Source: an uncultured bacterium (lineage in GTDB: Bacteria; Verrucomicrobiota; Kiritimatiellia; RFP12; UBA1067). Taken from it: a stretch of 59,401 nucleotides of DNA. The DNA is taken from contig CACXPT010000036.1 in the NCBI GenBank assembly GCA_902769585.1, positions 1 to 59,401 on the forward strand, written 5' to 3'. Each line of letters begins with the position of its first letter. Position 1 is the first letter of the stretch. Made by a program: the position numbers and the translations under genes. Shown here piece after piece: positions 42,250 to 50,507 of this stretch. Below the pieces are notes generated by a model. It was not told where the DNA came from. It did no database searches and was given only the letters and a program-made list of their open reading frames with translations.

Positions 42250-43410
42250 CTAGCGCAGCGACGCGACAGGTATGACCGCCAGCTCCGCGCTGTTGCGGAA
42301 ATTGCCGCCGCCGTTGCTGTTGGAGTAGCCAACGTAGAGCTTGCCCTCGTGCTCGACGGCGTACGGATACGCCAGCGCCGCCCGAGGATGGGACGCGCCC
42401 GGCCCCTCCGGGAACACGGCATGCCTGATGAGGTACACGCGCGAATAGGCCCACTCGCCTGGACGGCTCACCGCTATCGTCAGCGGGAAGCGGCGCGTGC
42501 CGCCGTCCGCAGTCGTCTGGGAGATCACGTACCGCTGGCCAGTCGAGAGCATTCCCGTGAACGGCTTTGACGTGGCGAGCGGAAGGTTGGTTGGCCTGAG
42601 CGGCGTCCAGCTTCGCCCTCCGTCGCCGCTCGTGGCCACGTAGGCTACTGATGGATCGGCCTTCCACCCAGGCCGCATGGTGAGGGTGACGCACGGTCCC
42701 CACGTGTCCACGGTCGCCTCACCCCAGATGTTCGCCACATCTCCTTCGTCGACGACCGACACGTCCCACCTCGCGAAGTCGTCACCGTGGCTGATCGCCG
42801 CCGCCGGACGCGCCCCGCCAGGCAGGTTCCAGCCGCTCGACACCCTCAGCCCGCCCATGATCCAGTTGCCGTCCGGCAACCTCTGCGGCGCCTGCATCGG
42901 CCAGAAGCCGCTCCCCGCCACAGCCCCGCGCGCGACCCACTTCCCGTTCGCCTCGTCCAGCACGAACACGCGCGTATGCACGAACGTACACTTGTTGGAG
43001 AACGTTCCAGAGAAGCACCACAGCTCGCCGCCGTGCGAGGCGAACGCGCCGTGGCTTATGCCGCAACCGTCGCCGCCTGCGGCCACCACCTGCACCGGAC
43101 TCCACGTCTTGCCGCCGTCGCCGCTGGACCGGACATGCATTTCCTCCGTTGGCGTGTTCTCCTTGCCGCGGTTCGTGCCGTAGGACGCGTAGAGCCGCCC
43201 CTTGTGCCAGCAGAGCGCCACTCCGTGCAGCCAGTTGTAGCCGTCCTTCTCCGGCTCGTTCCTCTTGATGACGTGGAACTCCATCCCGGCCGGACGCTCC
43301 AGCTCCGCTGCACGCGGCACCGCGCCGCCGCACCAGAGCGGCACCGGCGCCTCTGCCCCGTGCAGCCCGGCGGCAAGCAGCAGCCCTACGATGAAGACTA
43401 GCCGCCTCAT
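42250..43410 (-). CDS. Secreted sialidase-like six-bladed propeller (BNR/Asp-box)
   Basis: This 386-aa protein has a signal peptide (MRRLVFIVGLLLAAGLHGAEA). Two Asp-boxes, SSGDGGKTWSPV and TSGDGGRSWTPL, and propeller strands such as HKGRLYASYGTNRGKENTP identify the sialidase superfamily. The exact catalytic Arg triad of GH33 cannot be assigned with confidence, so it may be an exo-alpha-sialidase or a related glycan-binding or lyase enzyme. Its start overlaps the stop of the tagaturonate reductase gene (ATGA), so the two are coupled. Confidence 0.75.
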   Translation of the reverse strand: MRRLVFIVGLLLAAGLHGAEAPVPLWCGGAVPRAAELERPAGMEFHVIKRNEPEKDGYNWLHGVALCWHKGRLYASYGTNRGKENTPTEEMHVRSSGDGGKTWSPVQVVAAGGDGCGISHGAFASHGGELWCFSGTFSNKCTFVHTRVFVLDEANGKWVARGAVAGSGFWPMQAPQRLPDGNWIMGGLRVSSGWNLPGGARPAAAISHGDDFARWDVSVVDEGDVANIWGEATVDTWGPCVTLTMRPGWKADPSVAYVATSGDGGRSWTPLRPTNLPLATSKPFTGMLSTGQRYVISQTTADGGTRRFPLTIAVSRPGEWAYSRVYLIRHAVFPEGPGASHPRAALAYPYAVEHEGKLYVGYSNSNGGGNFRNSAELAVIPVASLR

Positions 43411-44708
43411 GCGCCCAGCGCCGCCTTCACGAAATCGGCAAAGCCAGGAATCGTCGTGAGATCCATGCCCCAGAAGTCTGACTTGCGCAGGATGTCGTCC
43501 ACGGACGGGTTCGCCTTGAAGAACGCCATCACATCGGGGCTGTCGTTCACGGCGTCCGTGCGGTAGAACTTGATCAGAGACGCCATCGAACCCGTGAGAC
43601 CTGGCGGCAGCTTCCCGAACATCTTCAGGTAGTCGAGGATCGTGGGCAGCACGCGCACCTTCCACTTCGAGACGCTGTTTAGGCAGATCGAGAGCAGACG
43701 GTGGTTCGCGAACGGGTTGGCGAAGCGCTCGAGCACCGACTCCGCGTATGCGCGCTTGTCGGCGTCCGGCAGGTCGATCGTCGGCAGGATCTCGTCGAAG
43801 AGAATCTGGCGGAAGAAGGCGTTGAACTTCGGGTCGGCCACCAGCTCGGCCACGAACGTGAAGCCCGCAAGATGCCCTTCCAGCACGGTCGCCGTGTGCG
43901 CGCCGTTGAGGAAGCGCACCTTGCGCGTGCGGTAGGGCGTCTGGTCCTTCGTGTAGACCACGTTGAGCCCCGCCTTCTGGAACGGAATCTCCTTCTCGAG
44001 GTCGTAGTCGGTCTGGATCACCCAGAAGTGGAACGGTTCGCCGCACACGAGCACGTCGTCCTGCTCGCCGAGCTGCTGCGCGTAGCGCGCGGCAGATTCG
44101 GCGTCGGGACGCCCCGCGACGATGCGGTCAACGAGCGTGGAGCAGAACACGCAGTCCCTCTCCACCCATGCTGCGGCGGCGCTTTCGCCCCAGTCGGCGA
44201 GGTAGTGGAGCACGTGCTCGCGCAGCATCGCGCCGTTCTTGTCAATCAGCTCGCACGGGATGAAGATGAGGCCCGGCAGGCCCGCCTTTGCGCGCGCCAT
44301 GCACAGCTTAGCCACCTTCGAGGGGAAGGTGTTCGCGTCCGCACGGTACTCGATGCCCGCCTCGGTGGTATTGGACACCACGAACCGCAAATCTGGATTG
44401 CGCGCGACCTCTTCCACGGCCGACCATTCCGAGAGGGCGTTCAGCACGCCCTTCACGCACGAGATCTCGCGGAACAGCTCCACGGGCTTGCCGCCCTCCA
44501 CGCCGCGCAGCACGGTGTGGTAGCGTCCGCCGCGCGCGTTGAGGATCTTCGACGGCGGACTCAGCTCGTCGCCGATCGGCTGGACGATCTGGACGGCGGC
44601 ACCGAAGTCCGCCTTCTCGTTCATGATGTCCACCATCCAGTCCACGAAGCAGCGCAGGAAGTTCCCTTCGCCGAACTGCAGTACCTTGACCTTCTTTTCC
44701 GTAGTCAT
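43407..44708 (-). CDS. uxaB: Tagaturonate reductase (mannitol dehydrogenase family)
   Basis: This 433-aa NAD-dependent enzyme reduces tagaturonate to altronate in galacturonate breakdown. VLQFGEGNFLRCFVDWMVDIMN is the family N-terminus and nucleotide-binding start. RKVRFLNGAHTATVLEGHLAGFTFVAELV carries the catalytic Lys/Asn/His-type motif of long-chain mannitol dehydrogenases, and the C-terminal all-alpha domain is complete. The start at 44708 overlaps the ispF stop (ATGA) and has AAAGGAAAATCAGA. A fructuronate or mannitonate reductase is the alternative. Confidence 0.8.
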   Translation of the reverse strand: MTTEKKVKVLQFGEGNFLRCFVDWMVDIMNEKADFGAAVQIVQPIGDELSPPSKILNARGGRYHTVLRGVEGGKPVELFREISCVKGVLNALSEWSAVEEVARNPDLRFVVSNTTEAGIEYRADANTFPSKVAKLCMARAKAGLPGLIFIPCELIDKNGAMLREHVLHYLADWGESAAAAWVERDCVFCSTLVDRIVAGRPDAESAARYAQQLGEQDDVLVCGEPFHFWVIQTDYDLEKEIPFQKAGLNVVYTKDQTPYRTRKVRFLNGAHTATVLEGHLAGFTFVAELVADPKFNAFFRQILFDEILPTIDLPDADKRAYAESVLERFANPFANHRLLSICLNSVSKWKVRVLPTILDYLKMFGKLPPGLTGSMASLIKFYRTDAVNDSPDVMAFFKANPSVDDILRKSDFWGMDLTTIPGFADFVKAALGA

Positions 44709-45205
44709 TCTGATTTTCCTTTCAAGAGGCACACGGCATGGACCTCGATGCCGGCACCTGCGCCGACGTCGTCCATGCCCTCGTTGGTCTTTCCCTTCAC
44801 GGACACGCGCCCGGTCCGTCCGGCGTCCCCCGGCCACAGCAGCTCTGCCAGCCGAGCGCGCATCGCCTCCACGTGCGGACCGATCCTCGGCCGCTCGCAT
44901 ATCACCGTCACGTCGATGTTCCCCACCGTCCATCCCGCGGCCCCCACCTCGGCAACGACCGCGGAGAGCAGCTTCGCGGAATCGGCTCCGCGCCAACGCT
45001 CGTCGGTGTCGGGGAAATGCGACCCGATGTCGCCGAACGCCGCCGCGCCGAGGAGCGCGTCGATGACGGCATGAAGCACAACGTCGGCGTCGGAATGTCC
45101 GCGCAGGCCCGTCTCGCCGGGGATGTCCACCCCGCCCAACACGAGCCGCCGCCCCGCCTCGAAGCGGTGCGAATCGTAGCCGAATCCTATGCGCATGTCG
45201 CCCAT
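44705..45205 (-). CDS. ispF: 2-C-methyl-D-erythritol 2,4-cyclodiphosphate synthase
   Basis: This 166-aa trimeric enzyme of the MEP isoprenoid pathway shows FGYDSHRFEAGRRLVLGGV and GHSDADVVLHAVIDALLGAA (zinc ligands), DIGSHFPDTDERWRGADS and the closing KGKTNEGMDDVGAGAGIEV. The length is normal. The start at 45205 follows a TGGTATAAT element by 8 bp; MRIGFG at 45196 would also serve. It is the first gene of the ispF-uxaB-sialidase transcript, an unusual mix of core and catabolic genes. Confidence 0.93.
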   Translation of the reverse strand: MGDMRIGFGYDSHRFEAGRRLVLGGVDIPGETGLRGHSDADVVLHAVIDALLGAAAFGDIGSHFPDTDERWRGADSAKLLSAVVAEVGAAGWTVGNIDVTVICERPRIGPHVEAMRARLAELLWPGDAGRTGRVSVKGKTNEGMDDVGAGAGIEVHAVCLLKGKSE

Positions 45206-45213
45206 CGCCCGCC

Positions 45214-45222
45214 ATTATACCA
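45214..45222 (-). promoter_or_regulatory. Extended -10 of ispF operon
   Basis: TGGTATAAT; the hexamer (45214-45219) ends 8 bp before the ATG at 45205, without an RBS. Confidence 0.6.
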
Positions 45223-45260
45223 AACACCTCCCTGTCGCGGCACCCCCTTTTGATTTGTGA

Positions 45261-45266
45261 TATACT
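45261..45266 (+). promoter_or_regulatory. -10 element of the MBL hydrolase gene
   Basis: TATACT within TGATATACT ends 7 bp before the ATG at 45274. It lies about 40 bp from the divergent ispF promoter. Confidence 0.55.
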
Positions 45267-45273
45267 AGTCCCC

Positions 45274-46263
45274 ATGAAAACCAACATCACACGCAAGAAC
45301 TTCCTTCTTTCCTCCACCTTGGCGGCCGCAGCCGGCTGCATGACCGACAAGACTGCTGCACCTGAGGCCGCCACGCAGGCGATCTCCAACGAACCCGGCA
45401 TCCGCGTGCGGTTCCTCGGCACGGGCGCCGCCGGCTGGAAACCGGAAATGGCGAAGAAGAACCCGCACTTCCGCCGCCAGTCCAGCGTACTGCTCGAGAA
45501 CAAGGTGCTCATCGACTTCACGATGTGCTCGTTCGACAAGCTGCCGAAGGACTGCCATCCCGAGGTGCTCTTCCAGACGCACTCCCACGGCGACCACTAC
45601 AACCCCAAGGCCGCAGTCAAGAGCGGCGTCAAGCGCATGTACGTGCAGGAGACATGGGCGGACGCCGCGCGCGAAGAAGTGGCCCTGGCAGCCACAGAGC
45701 TCGCGCTCCCCGCTCCAGAGGTCATCGGACTCCCCTTCGGCAAGCCGGTCGTCGAGTGCGGCATGCGCTTCACGGGCGTGCCGGCGAACCACAGCACGTC
45801 CCGCGTCACCAACGGCGTGCTGGAGCGCACCTCGCTCTACCTCGTCGAGAAAGGTTCCTCGCGCCTCCTCTACGCCACCGACACCGGCGGCATCCTGGGC
45901 GACGCCGCGCGGATGATCGGCATCGACCCGCACGTCAGCGACAAGTCCTTCGGCCGGTATGCGAAATCGGGCTCCTTCGTCCATGCGCCCCAGGCGCTCA
46001 CCGCCTTCATCATGGAGGCGACCAACACGGATCTCGACGAGGACTTCCGCATCTTCGTCCACTCCAGCGTCCAGACCGTCTCGCGCATCGTCAACATGCT
46101 GATCAAGAACAAGCGCCTCGCGCTGCCGGAGGGTCAGCATGTGTACCTCACCCACCTTGGCCTCGGCGACAAGTACCGCGGATGGCCGTCGGAGAAGATC
46201 AACGCCGAGCTTCCCGCCCCTCTAAACGCCGCCTACGACGGTCTCGAGCTGGTGCTGGGCTAA
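45274..46263 (+). CDS. MBL-fold metallo-hydrolase, exported
   Basis: This 329-aa protein has an export signal that may be a Tat or lipoprotein type (TRKNFLLSSTLAAAAGC). The metallo-beta-lactamase motif is TQSHGDHY-like (FQTHSHGDHYNP, HxHxDH), with GVPANHSTSR and LLYATDTGGILGD supplying further metal ligands. The family resembles PhnP-type phosphodiesterases. The frame closes directly against the mnmA stop (zero-base gap, convergent). The substrate is unknown; a phosphodiester or lactone outside the cytoplasm is plausible. Confidence 0.85.
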   Translation: MKTNITRKNFLLSSTLAAAAGCMTDKTAAPEAATQAISNEPGIRVRFLGTGAAGWKPEMAKKNPHFRRQSSVLLENKVLIDFTMCSFDKLPKDCHPEVLFQTHSHGDHYNPKAAVKSGVKRMYVQETWADAAREEVALAATELALPAPEVIGLPFGKPVVECGMRFTGVPANHSTSRVTNGVLERTSLYLVEKGSSRLLYATDTGGILGDAARMIGIDPHVSDKSFGRYAKSGSFVHAPQALTAFIMEATNTDLDEDFRIFVHSSVQTVSRIVNMLIKNKRLALPEGQHVYLTHLGLGDKYRGWPSEKINAELPAPLNAAYDGLELVLG

Positions 46264-47349
46264 TCACACTATGACGCCGCCGCAGAGGACGGCGTCGCCG
46301 TCGGACTCGTAGAACACGGCGGACTGGCCAGGCGTCACGCCCGTAAGGCCGGAGAGCATGCGGCAGATGACCTCGCCAGAAGGCTCCATCTCGAACGTCG
46401 CAGGGCCGCGCGGTTCGCCAGTGGAGCGGATCTTCACGCGGCAGGGGATGGGTTGCGGTCGCGCAGGAGCGCGACCCTCCCGTGGTGCAAAAATCCCCCA
46501 CTGCATGTCTGTCACACGGAATTCGGTGCGGGTGAGCTCATCCTTCGTCCCTACTACGACCTCGTTGCGGCAGGCGTCGAGGCGGACCACGTACAGAGGT
46601 TCGCGCGCCGCGATCCCCAATCCCTTCCGCTGGCCGATCGTGTAGTTCCAGAAACCGTTGTGCCGTTTGAGCACGCGCCCGTCGGTAGAGACGATGTTCC
46701 CTTCGCGCGGGGGCGCGCCGAGAAGCTCGTTCCGGTCGCCAGAGTAGAAGTCCTGGGAATCAGGCTTGTCTGCCACCGCGAGGCCCGCCTCGGCGGCGAT
46801 CTGCCGCACCTCTTCCTTCGTCAGCTCGCCGAGCGGAAATAGCTGGCGCGCGAGCTGGCTCTGCGAAAGGCGGTAGAGGAAGTAGCTCTGGTCCTTGCGC
46901 GCATCCTTGGCGCGCAGGAGCGCGAAGCGTCCGTCACGTTCCTCGACGCGCGCGTAGTGGCCGGTGGCGAACTTGTCGAACGCCAGGCCCTGCGCCGCCG
47001 CAAGGTCAGGCAGGAGGCCGAACTTCATCTTCGCGTTGCAGAACACGCAGGGGTTGGGCGTCTTGCCGTCGAGATATGTGCTGCGGAAGTAGGCCAGAAT
47101 CTCTTTCTCGTAGGCGCTCGCGCAGTCGAACACACGGTAGGGGATCCCGATACGCTCGGCGAACGCGGCGGCGGCGGCGATGTCCTCCACCTCGCCAGGA
47201 CCGAAGCAAGCGTCGTGCGCGCCGCCAGCGTAGCGCCCTTCCTGCCAGAGCCTCATCGTGATGCCTACCACCTCGTGCCCGGCGCGCTTGAGGAGCAGCG
47301 CGGCCACGCTCGAATCGACGCCGCCGGAAAGTCCAACCGCCACCTTCAT
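46264..47349 (-). CDS. mnmA: tRNA-specific 2-thiouridylase MnmA, variant lacking the usual second Cys
   Basis: This 361-aa enzyme adds sulfur to U34 of tRNA Lys, Glu and Gln. The PP-loop is LSGGVDSS (7-14), and C101-V-F-C104 in NPCVFCNAKMKFG is the first catalytic cysteine region. The usual second catalytic cysteine (ICFI in E. coli) reads SQDFYSGD here, with Phe201 at that position; a variant class is known that replaces this loop. The C-terminal beta domain contains a REP-like insertion (REGRAPARP, 46457-46481). Start ATG overlaps the hydE stop (ATGA). Confidence 0.92.
   Translation of the reverse strand: MKVAVGLSGGVDSSVAALLLKRAGHEVVGITMRLWQEGRYAGGAHDACFGPGEVEDIAAAAAFAERIGIPYRVFDCASAYEKEILAYFRSTYLDGKTPNPCVFCNAKMKFGLLPDLAAAQGLAFDKFATGHYARVEERDGRFALLRAKDARKDQSYFLYRLSQSQLARQLFPLGELTKEEVRQIAAEAGLAVADKPDSQDFYSGDRNELLGAPPREGNIVSTDGRVLKRHNGFWNYTIGQRKGLGIAAREPLYVVRLDACRNEVVVGTKDELTRTEFRVTDMQWGIFAPREGRAPARPQPIPCRVKIRSTGEPRGPATFEMEPSGEVICRMLSGLTGVTPGQSAVFYESDGDAVLCGGVIV
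46457..46481. repeat. REP-like palindrome, T/A stem variant
   Basis: Hairpin GGTCGCGC-AGGA-GCGCGACC followed by CTCCC, in frame within mnmA. Its stem differs from the A/T copies by a paired change. Confidence 0.8.
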
Positions 47350-48641
47350 TCGGCACCACCTTCCGGGAGGGACGCGCTCCCGCGCATCCGTGGTTCAGGG
47401 AGGGACGCGCTCCCGCGCGTCCGCTTGCTGAAATGCAGGCTATCGCCGCGATGGCCGTAGTCCACCGTCTCGCCGATCGCCGCCAGCCGCCGCTCGAGGC
47501 AGCCCTTGCAGAGACCAGCGTTCTCGTCGAGGCACGGCTTGCCGGCGTAGAGCTGGTAACTGCGGCGGTACTTCGTGTCCGTGATGTTCGGCATGATGAC
47601 GTTCGCGCCGGCGTGGATGCCACGCTCGCGGCCGTCGGGCGCGAGCGCCTGAAGCGCCGTTGCGGCGGCGATGTTCACGTCGTGCAGGTGCAACCGCGTG
47701 ACGGCGATCATCTTGAGGCCCAGGGTGAGTGCTTGGTGCTTGGTGCTTGGTGCTGTGGTGCTTGGTGCGTTGCTCTCGCTCAAATCCTCGTGCTTCAGCT
47801 CCGCACTAGGCACTAAGCACTTAGCACTAAGCACCTTCTCCTGCTCTGCACTAGGTACTAAGCACCAAGCACTAGGCACTAAGCACTTAGCACTAAGCAC
47901 TCCCAACGGCGTGTCCGGGTGCGGGATGTACGGGCCCATGCCGATCATGTCAACGTCCATCTCTGCGAAGAACTCGATATCGCGTGCCAGGTCGTCGTAC
48001 GTCTGCCCAGGCAGGCCGCACATCACGCCCGTCCCCACCTGGTAGCCGCAGCGGCGGAGCGCGCGCAGGCACTCGACCCGACGTTCCCAGCTATGTCCGG
48101 CAGGATGCAGCGTGGCGTAGAGCTTCGGGTTCGAGGTCTCGATGCGCAGCAGATAGCGCGCCGCGCCCGCTTCCTTCCACCTGCGGTAAGTCTCCTCAGT
48201 CTGCTCACCGAGCGAGAGCGTCACGCCCAGGTCGAGCGGCGCGATGCGTCGCAGTACATCCTCGATGAAGCGCGTGTGCGCCTCGCTCTCGATCTCCCCG
48301 GACTGTATGACTAGCGAGGCGTAGTCCTGCTTCGCGTCCAACTCCGCCAGACGCACGATCTCGTCCGCCGAGAGCTGGTAGCGCTGCAGGTTCTCGTTCG
48401 ACTTGCGGATGCCGCAGTAGTAGCAGTCCTTCGCGCAGACATTCCCCGCCTCGACTATTCCGCGCATCGCCACGCGCTTCCCGCAGTACTTCACCTTCAG
48501 CGCGTATGCGGCGTCGAAGAGCGACTGGATGCCGGCTTCGTCATCCATCGCAAGAAGCGCGGCCAGCTCGGGCCGCGCCAAGGCGCGCGGACGTTCGGCC
48601 GCCCGCGCCAGCAGATCGTCAAGTCCGTCCACGTCACTCAT
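47346..48641 (-). CDS. hydE: [FeFe]-hydrogenase H-cluster radical SAM maturase HydE
   Basis: This 431-aa radical SAM enzyme helps build the H-cluster. The [4Fe-4S] motif is C69-AKD-C73-YY-C76 in GNVCAKDCYYCGIRKSNEN. GVTLSLGEQTEETYRRWKEAGA, YLLRIETSNPKLY and IGMGPYIPHPDTPLG match the family. After TPLG about 55 residues of heptamer-encoded sequence (VLSAKCLVPSAWCLVPSA..) interrupt the usual join to LGLKMIAVTRL. The C-terminus has two REP-coded stretches (RGSASLPE). The start at 48641 overlaps the previous stop. It implies an [FeFe]-hydrogenase elsewhere. Confidence 0.9.
   Translation of the reverse strand: MSDVDGLDDLLARAAERPRALARPELAALLAMDDEAGIQSLFDAAYALKVKYCGKRVAMRGIVEAGNVCAKDCYYCGIRKSNENLQRYQLSADEIVRLAELDAKQDYASLVIQSGEIESEAHTRFIEDVLRRIAPLDLGVTLSLGEQTEETYRRWKEAGAARYLLRIETSNPKLYATLHPAGHSWERRVECLRALRRCGYQVGTGVMCGLPGQTYDDLARDIEFFAEMDVDMIGMGPYIPHPDTPLGVLSAKCLVPSAWCLVPSAEQEKVLSAKCLVPSAELKHEDLSESNAPSTTAPSTKHQALTLGLKMIAVTRLHLHDVNIAAATALQALAPDGRERGIHAGANVIMPNITDTKYRRSYQLYAGKPCLDENAGLCKGCLERRLAAIGETVDYGHRGDSLHFSKRTRGSASLPEPRMRGSASLPEGGAE
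47365..47389. repeat. REP-like palindrome, single unit
   Basis: GGGAGGG with hairpin GGACGCGC-TCCC-GCGCATCC (one stem change to a weaker pair), in frame in the hydE C-terminal tail (RGSASLPE). Confidence 0.8.
47398..47422. repeat. REP-like palindrome, single unit
   Basis: GGGAGGG with hairpin GGACGCGC-TCCC-GCGCGTCC. It lies 8 bp from the previous unit in the same orientation, giving two tandem RGSASLPE-type repeats in HydE. Confidence 0.8.
47728..47902. repeat. Heptanucleotide repeat block with inverted halves in hydE
   Basis: The left part repeats GTGCTTG on the plus strand; the right part repeats GCACTAA/GCACTTA, its inverse. The whole block can fold back on itself. It encodes the in-frame insert VLSAKCLVPSA.. 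with a second related copy. Confidence 0.88.
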
Positions 48642-50484
48642 TGTCCGCGCCCAGCAGCGATGCCGCCGTGAACGCATTGAACGCCGAGCCGAAGTTTTTC
48701 AGCTCGTTGGCCGTGATGCGCAGAAGGCCGCGCGCTGAACCTTTCGGATCTATCCAGCATGCATACGCCAAGGCGCTGTTCTTCTCCGCCGGCGTCATCG
48801 CTTCCATTATCGCCTTGTACTGCTTGGCCTCGCTCTTCTTAGCCGTCTTGGCCATGATCGGGAGGATCGCCTCGCGCACGAGCGAATAGACTTCCAGGTA
48901 GAATACTGCGGCCGGCCGCTTCCCAATCGTTTCAGGCAAGGCGGCCGTCATGCGCGCCTCGCCGCTACCCGACGCATTCGGCAAAGGATTGAGACCGCTT
49001 GATGCGCAACGCGTGCGTATCATGTTGCCCGTGCGAACCGTCTTGCACATCGTATTGCCTGCGCCAAGTATCTTCTTTATTGTATTCTTGGCTTTAGCCA
49101 TCTCCTTCTCCTCCTTGTCGCCAGGCTTCACTCCGGCCTCTGCGCAGCAAAGGTCGATGAGGGCATGCCAGTCAAACACGATGCCGCCCCCCTTCTTCGT
49201 CAGCAGGCCCTTGCCTGGCCATTGCTTCTCGACTGCGGCGACGAGACCATCCAAGAAACGGTCCACCACCTTGCGCTCCGCTTCTGCCTGCACCGCCCAT
49301 TCCACCTGCTCGACGTAGGGATGGACGGCCTCGTCGAATGCCAGCCATCCGCCAGACCAGTCCGTCGCGGCAGGGAAAGGCACGTCCTTTATCAGCTGCA
49401 TCGCAAGTCCCTCGACATCTTTAAGGAAACCCGCATACTTTGCGTAGTCGTCGTCCTTGACGAGTTCAGCAACAAACGTCGGCAAAAGCTCGCACAAGGC
49501 TTTCTTGTCATTCTGGAACGTCGCCTCGTCCATCGTCTGGCAGAGGATGCGGTCTCCGCCGAAAAGGAACACCGGAGCGGTAGCTGGCACATTGTCCAGC
49601 ACACCTGCTGGCAGAACAAAATCTGAGGCGAATGGAGCCTTCTTGCCAGGCCTAGGCGCAAGGCGAGCCTCCATTGAGAGGCCATTTCCGTCAAGATCGA
49701 GCGTAACGGAACAAGAGGCGACAGACCGCAATATCTCCTGCGCCTTGTCCTGGCGAGACGACTGAAACCCAGTCACCTTGTTCGCCAGACTGACGTCGTT
49801 CGTTCCCACCTTCGCAAGAACCTTCTGCTGCTCGCCCGCCAGCGACTCCGCCAGCGTCGCGATCGCATCCATGCCGCGCTGCACGACCTCAAGGCGAACG
49901 AGCGGCGAATTCGTCTCTCCCTCGCGCTGGGCATGCAGCACACTGAAGTCCTCCAACGCGCGAGCCGCGATCGAAGGAGACGATGCAAAAGCGCAGTAGC
50001 GGTTGTCGGCCGTGTATTTGACGTACGTGTCGTTGGGATCCGTCTTCCCCGGCAAGAGATGGACCGTGCCGTCCGCCTCCCGCGTCGCGCCGGGGTGGTT
50101 CATCGTCATTGTCGCCGGACCGTCTACGCCAGGATACACCAGCACCACCTCGAACAAGTCTTCAACGGAAACCTGGTCCAGGTTCGTGGACGCAACCTCC
50201 CATGCAGGCGACTGTATGTAGGCGAGCCACGTGATCGGCCCGTCGGCACGGAATCGGCCGTACTTCTCCACCAGCTGCTGCTGTCCTCCGGTGAGAAGCA
50301 GCGTAGGGACGATAGGGTTGCTGATCATCGTGCCGAGCGCCGTCACCTTCTTCGTCACGTCTCCGAAGGGCGCTATCTGCGCCGAAGCCACCAGCACTGG
50401 CTTCGACTTCGTATCTTCCACGATTCCGGCCACTAGCGCCAGCGAAGCCGCCGCAGTCAGGAAGGTCACAATTGTCTTCTTCAT
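48634..50484 (-). CDS. Secreted hypothetical protein
   Basis: This 616-aa protein has a signal peptide (MKKTIVTFLTAAASLALVAG) and is likely periplasmic or surface. It contains repeated alpha/beta stretches (KGLLTKKGGGIVFDWHALID, APVFLFGGDRILCQ) and a helical C-terminus. I recognise no catalytic motif. The chosen ATG has AAGGAGACAACAG close upstream; a TGGTATAAT promoter 28 bp upstream lies inside the final codons of the exonuclease gene. Its 3' end overlaps the hydE start by 8 bases. Confidence 0.7.
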   Translation of the reverse strand: MKKTIVTFLTAAASLALVAGIVEDTKSKPVLVASAQIAPFGDVTKKVTALGTMISNPIVPTLLLTGGQQQLVEKYGRFRADGPITWLAYIQSPAWEVASTNLDQVSVEDLFEVVLVYPGVDGPATMTMNHPGATREADGTVHLLPGKTDPNDTYVKYTADNRYCAFASSPSIAARALEDFSVLHAQREGETNSPLVRLEVVQRGMDAIATLAESLAGEQQKVLAKVGTNDVSLANKVTGFQSSRQDKAQEILRSVASCSVTLDLDGNGLSMEARLAPRPGKKAPFASDFVLPAGVLDNVPATAPVFLFGGDRILCQTMDEATFQNDKKALCELLPTFVAELVKDDDYAKYAGFLKDVEGLAMQLIKDVPFPAATDWSGGWLAFDEAVHPYVEQVEWAVQAEAERKVVDRFLDGLVAAVEKQWPGKGLLTKKGGGIVFDWHALIDLCCAEAGVKPGDKEEKEMAKAKNTIKKILGAGNTMCKTVRTGNMIRTRCASSGLNPLPNASGSGEARMTAALPETIGKRPAAVFYLEVYSLVREAILPIMAKTAKKSEAKQYKAIMEAMTPAEKNSALAYACWIDPKGSARGLLRITANELKNFGSAFNAFTAASLLGADNE

Positions 50485-50507
50485 TTTCTGTTGTCTCCTT
50501 TGCATTG

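Noticed and set aside
46911-46924. CGCGCAGGAGCGCG in mnmA, same core as the REP hairpin
   Set aside because: It encodes FALLRAKD, a normal conserved MnmA segment, and has no flanking GGTCC/GGGAGGG sequence.
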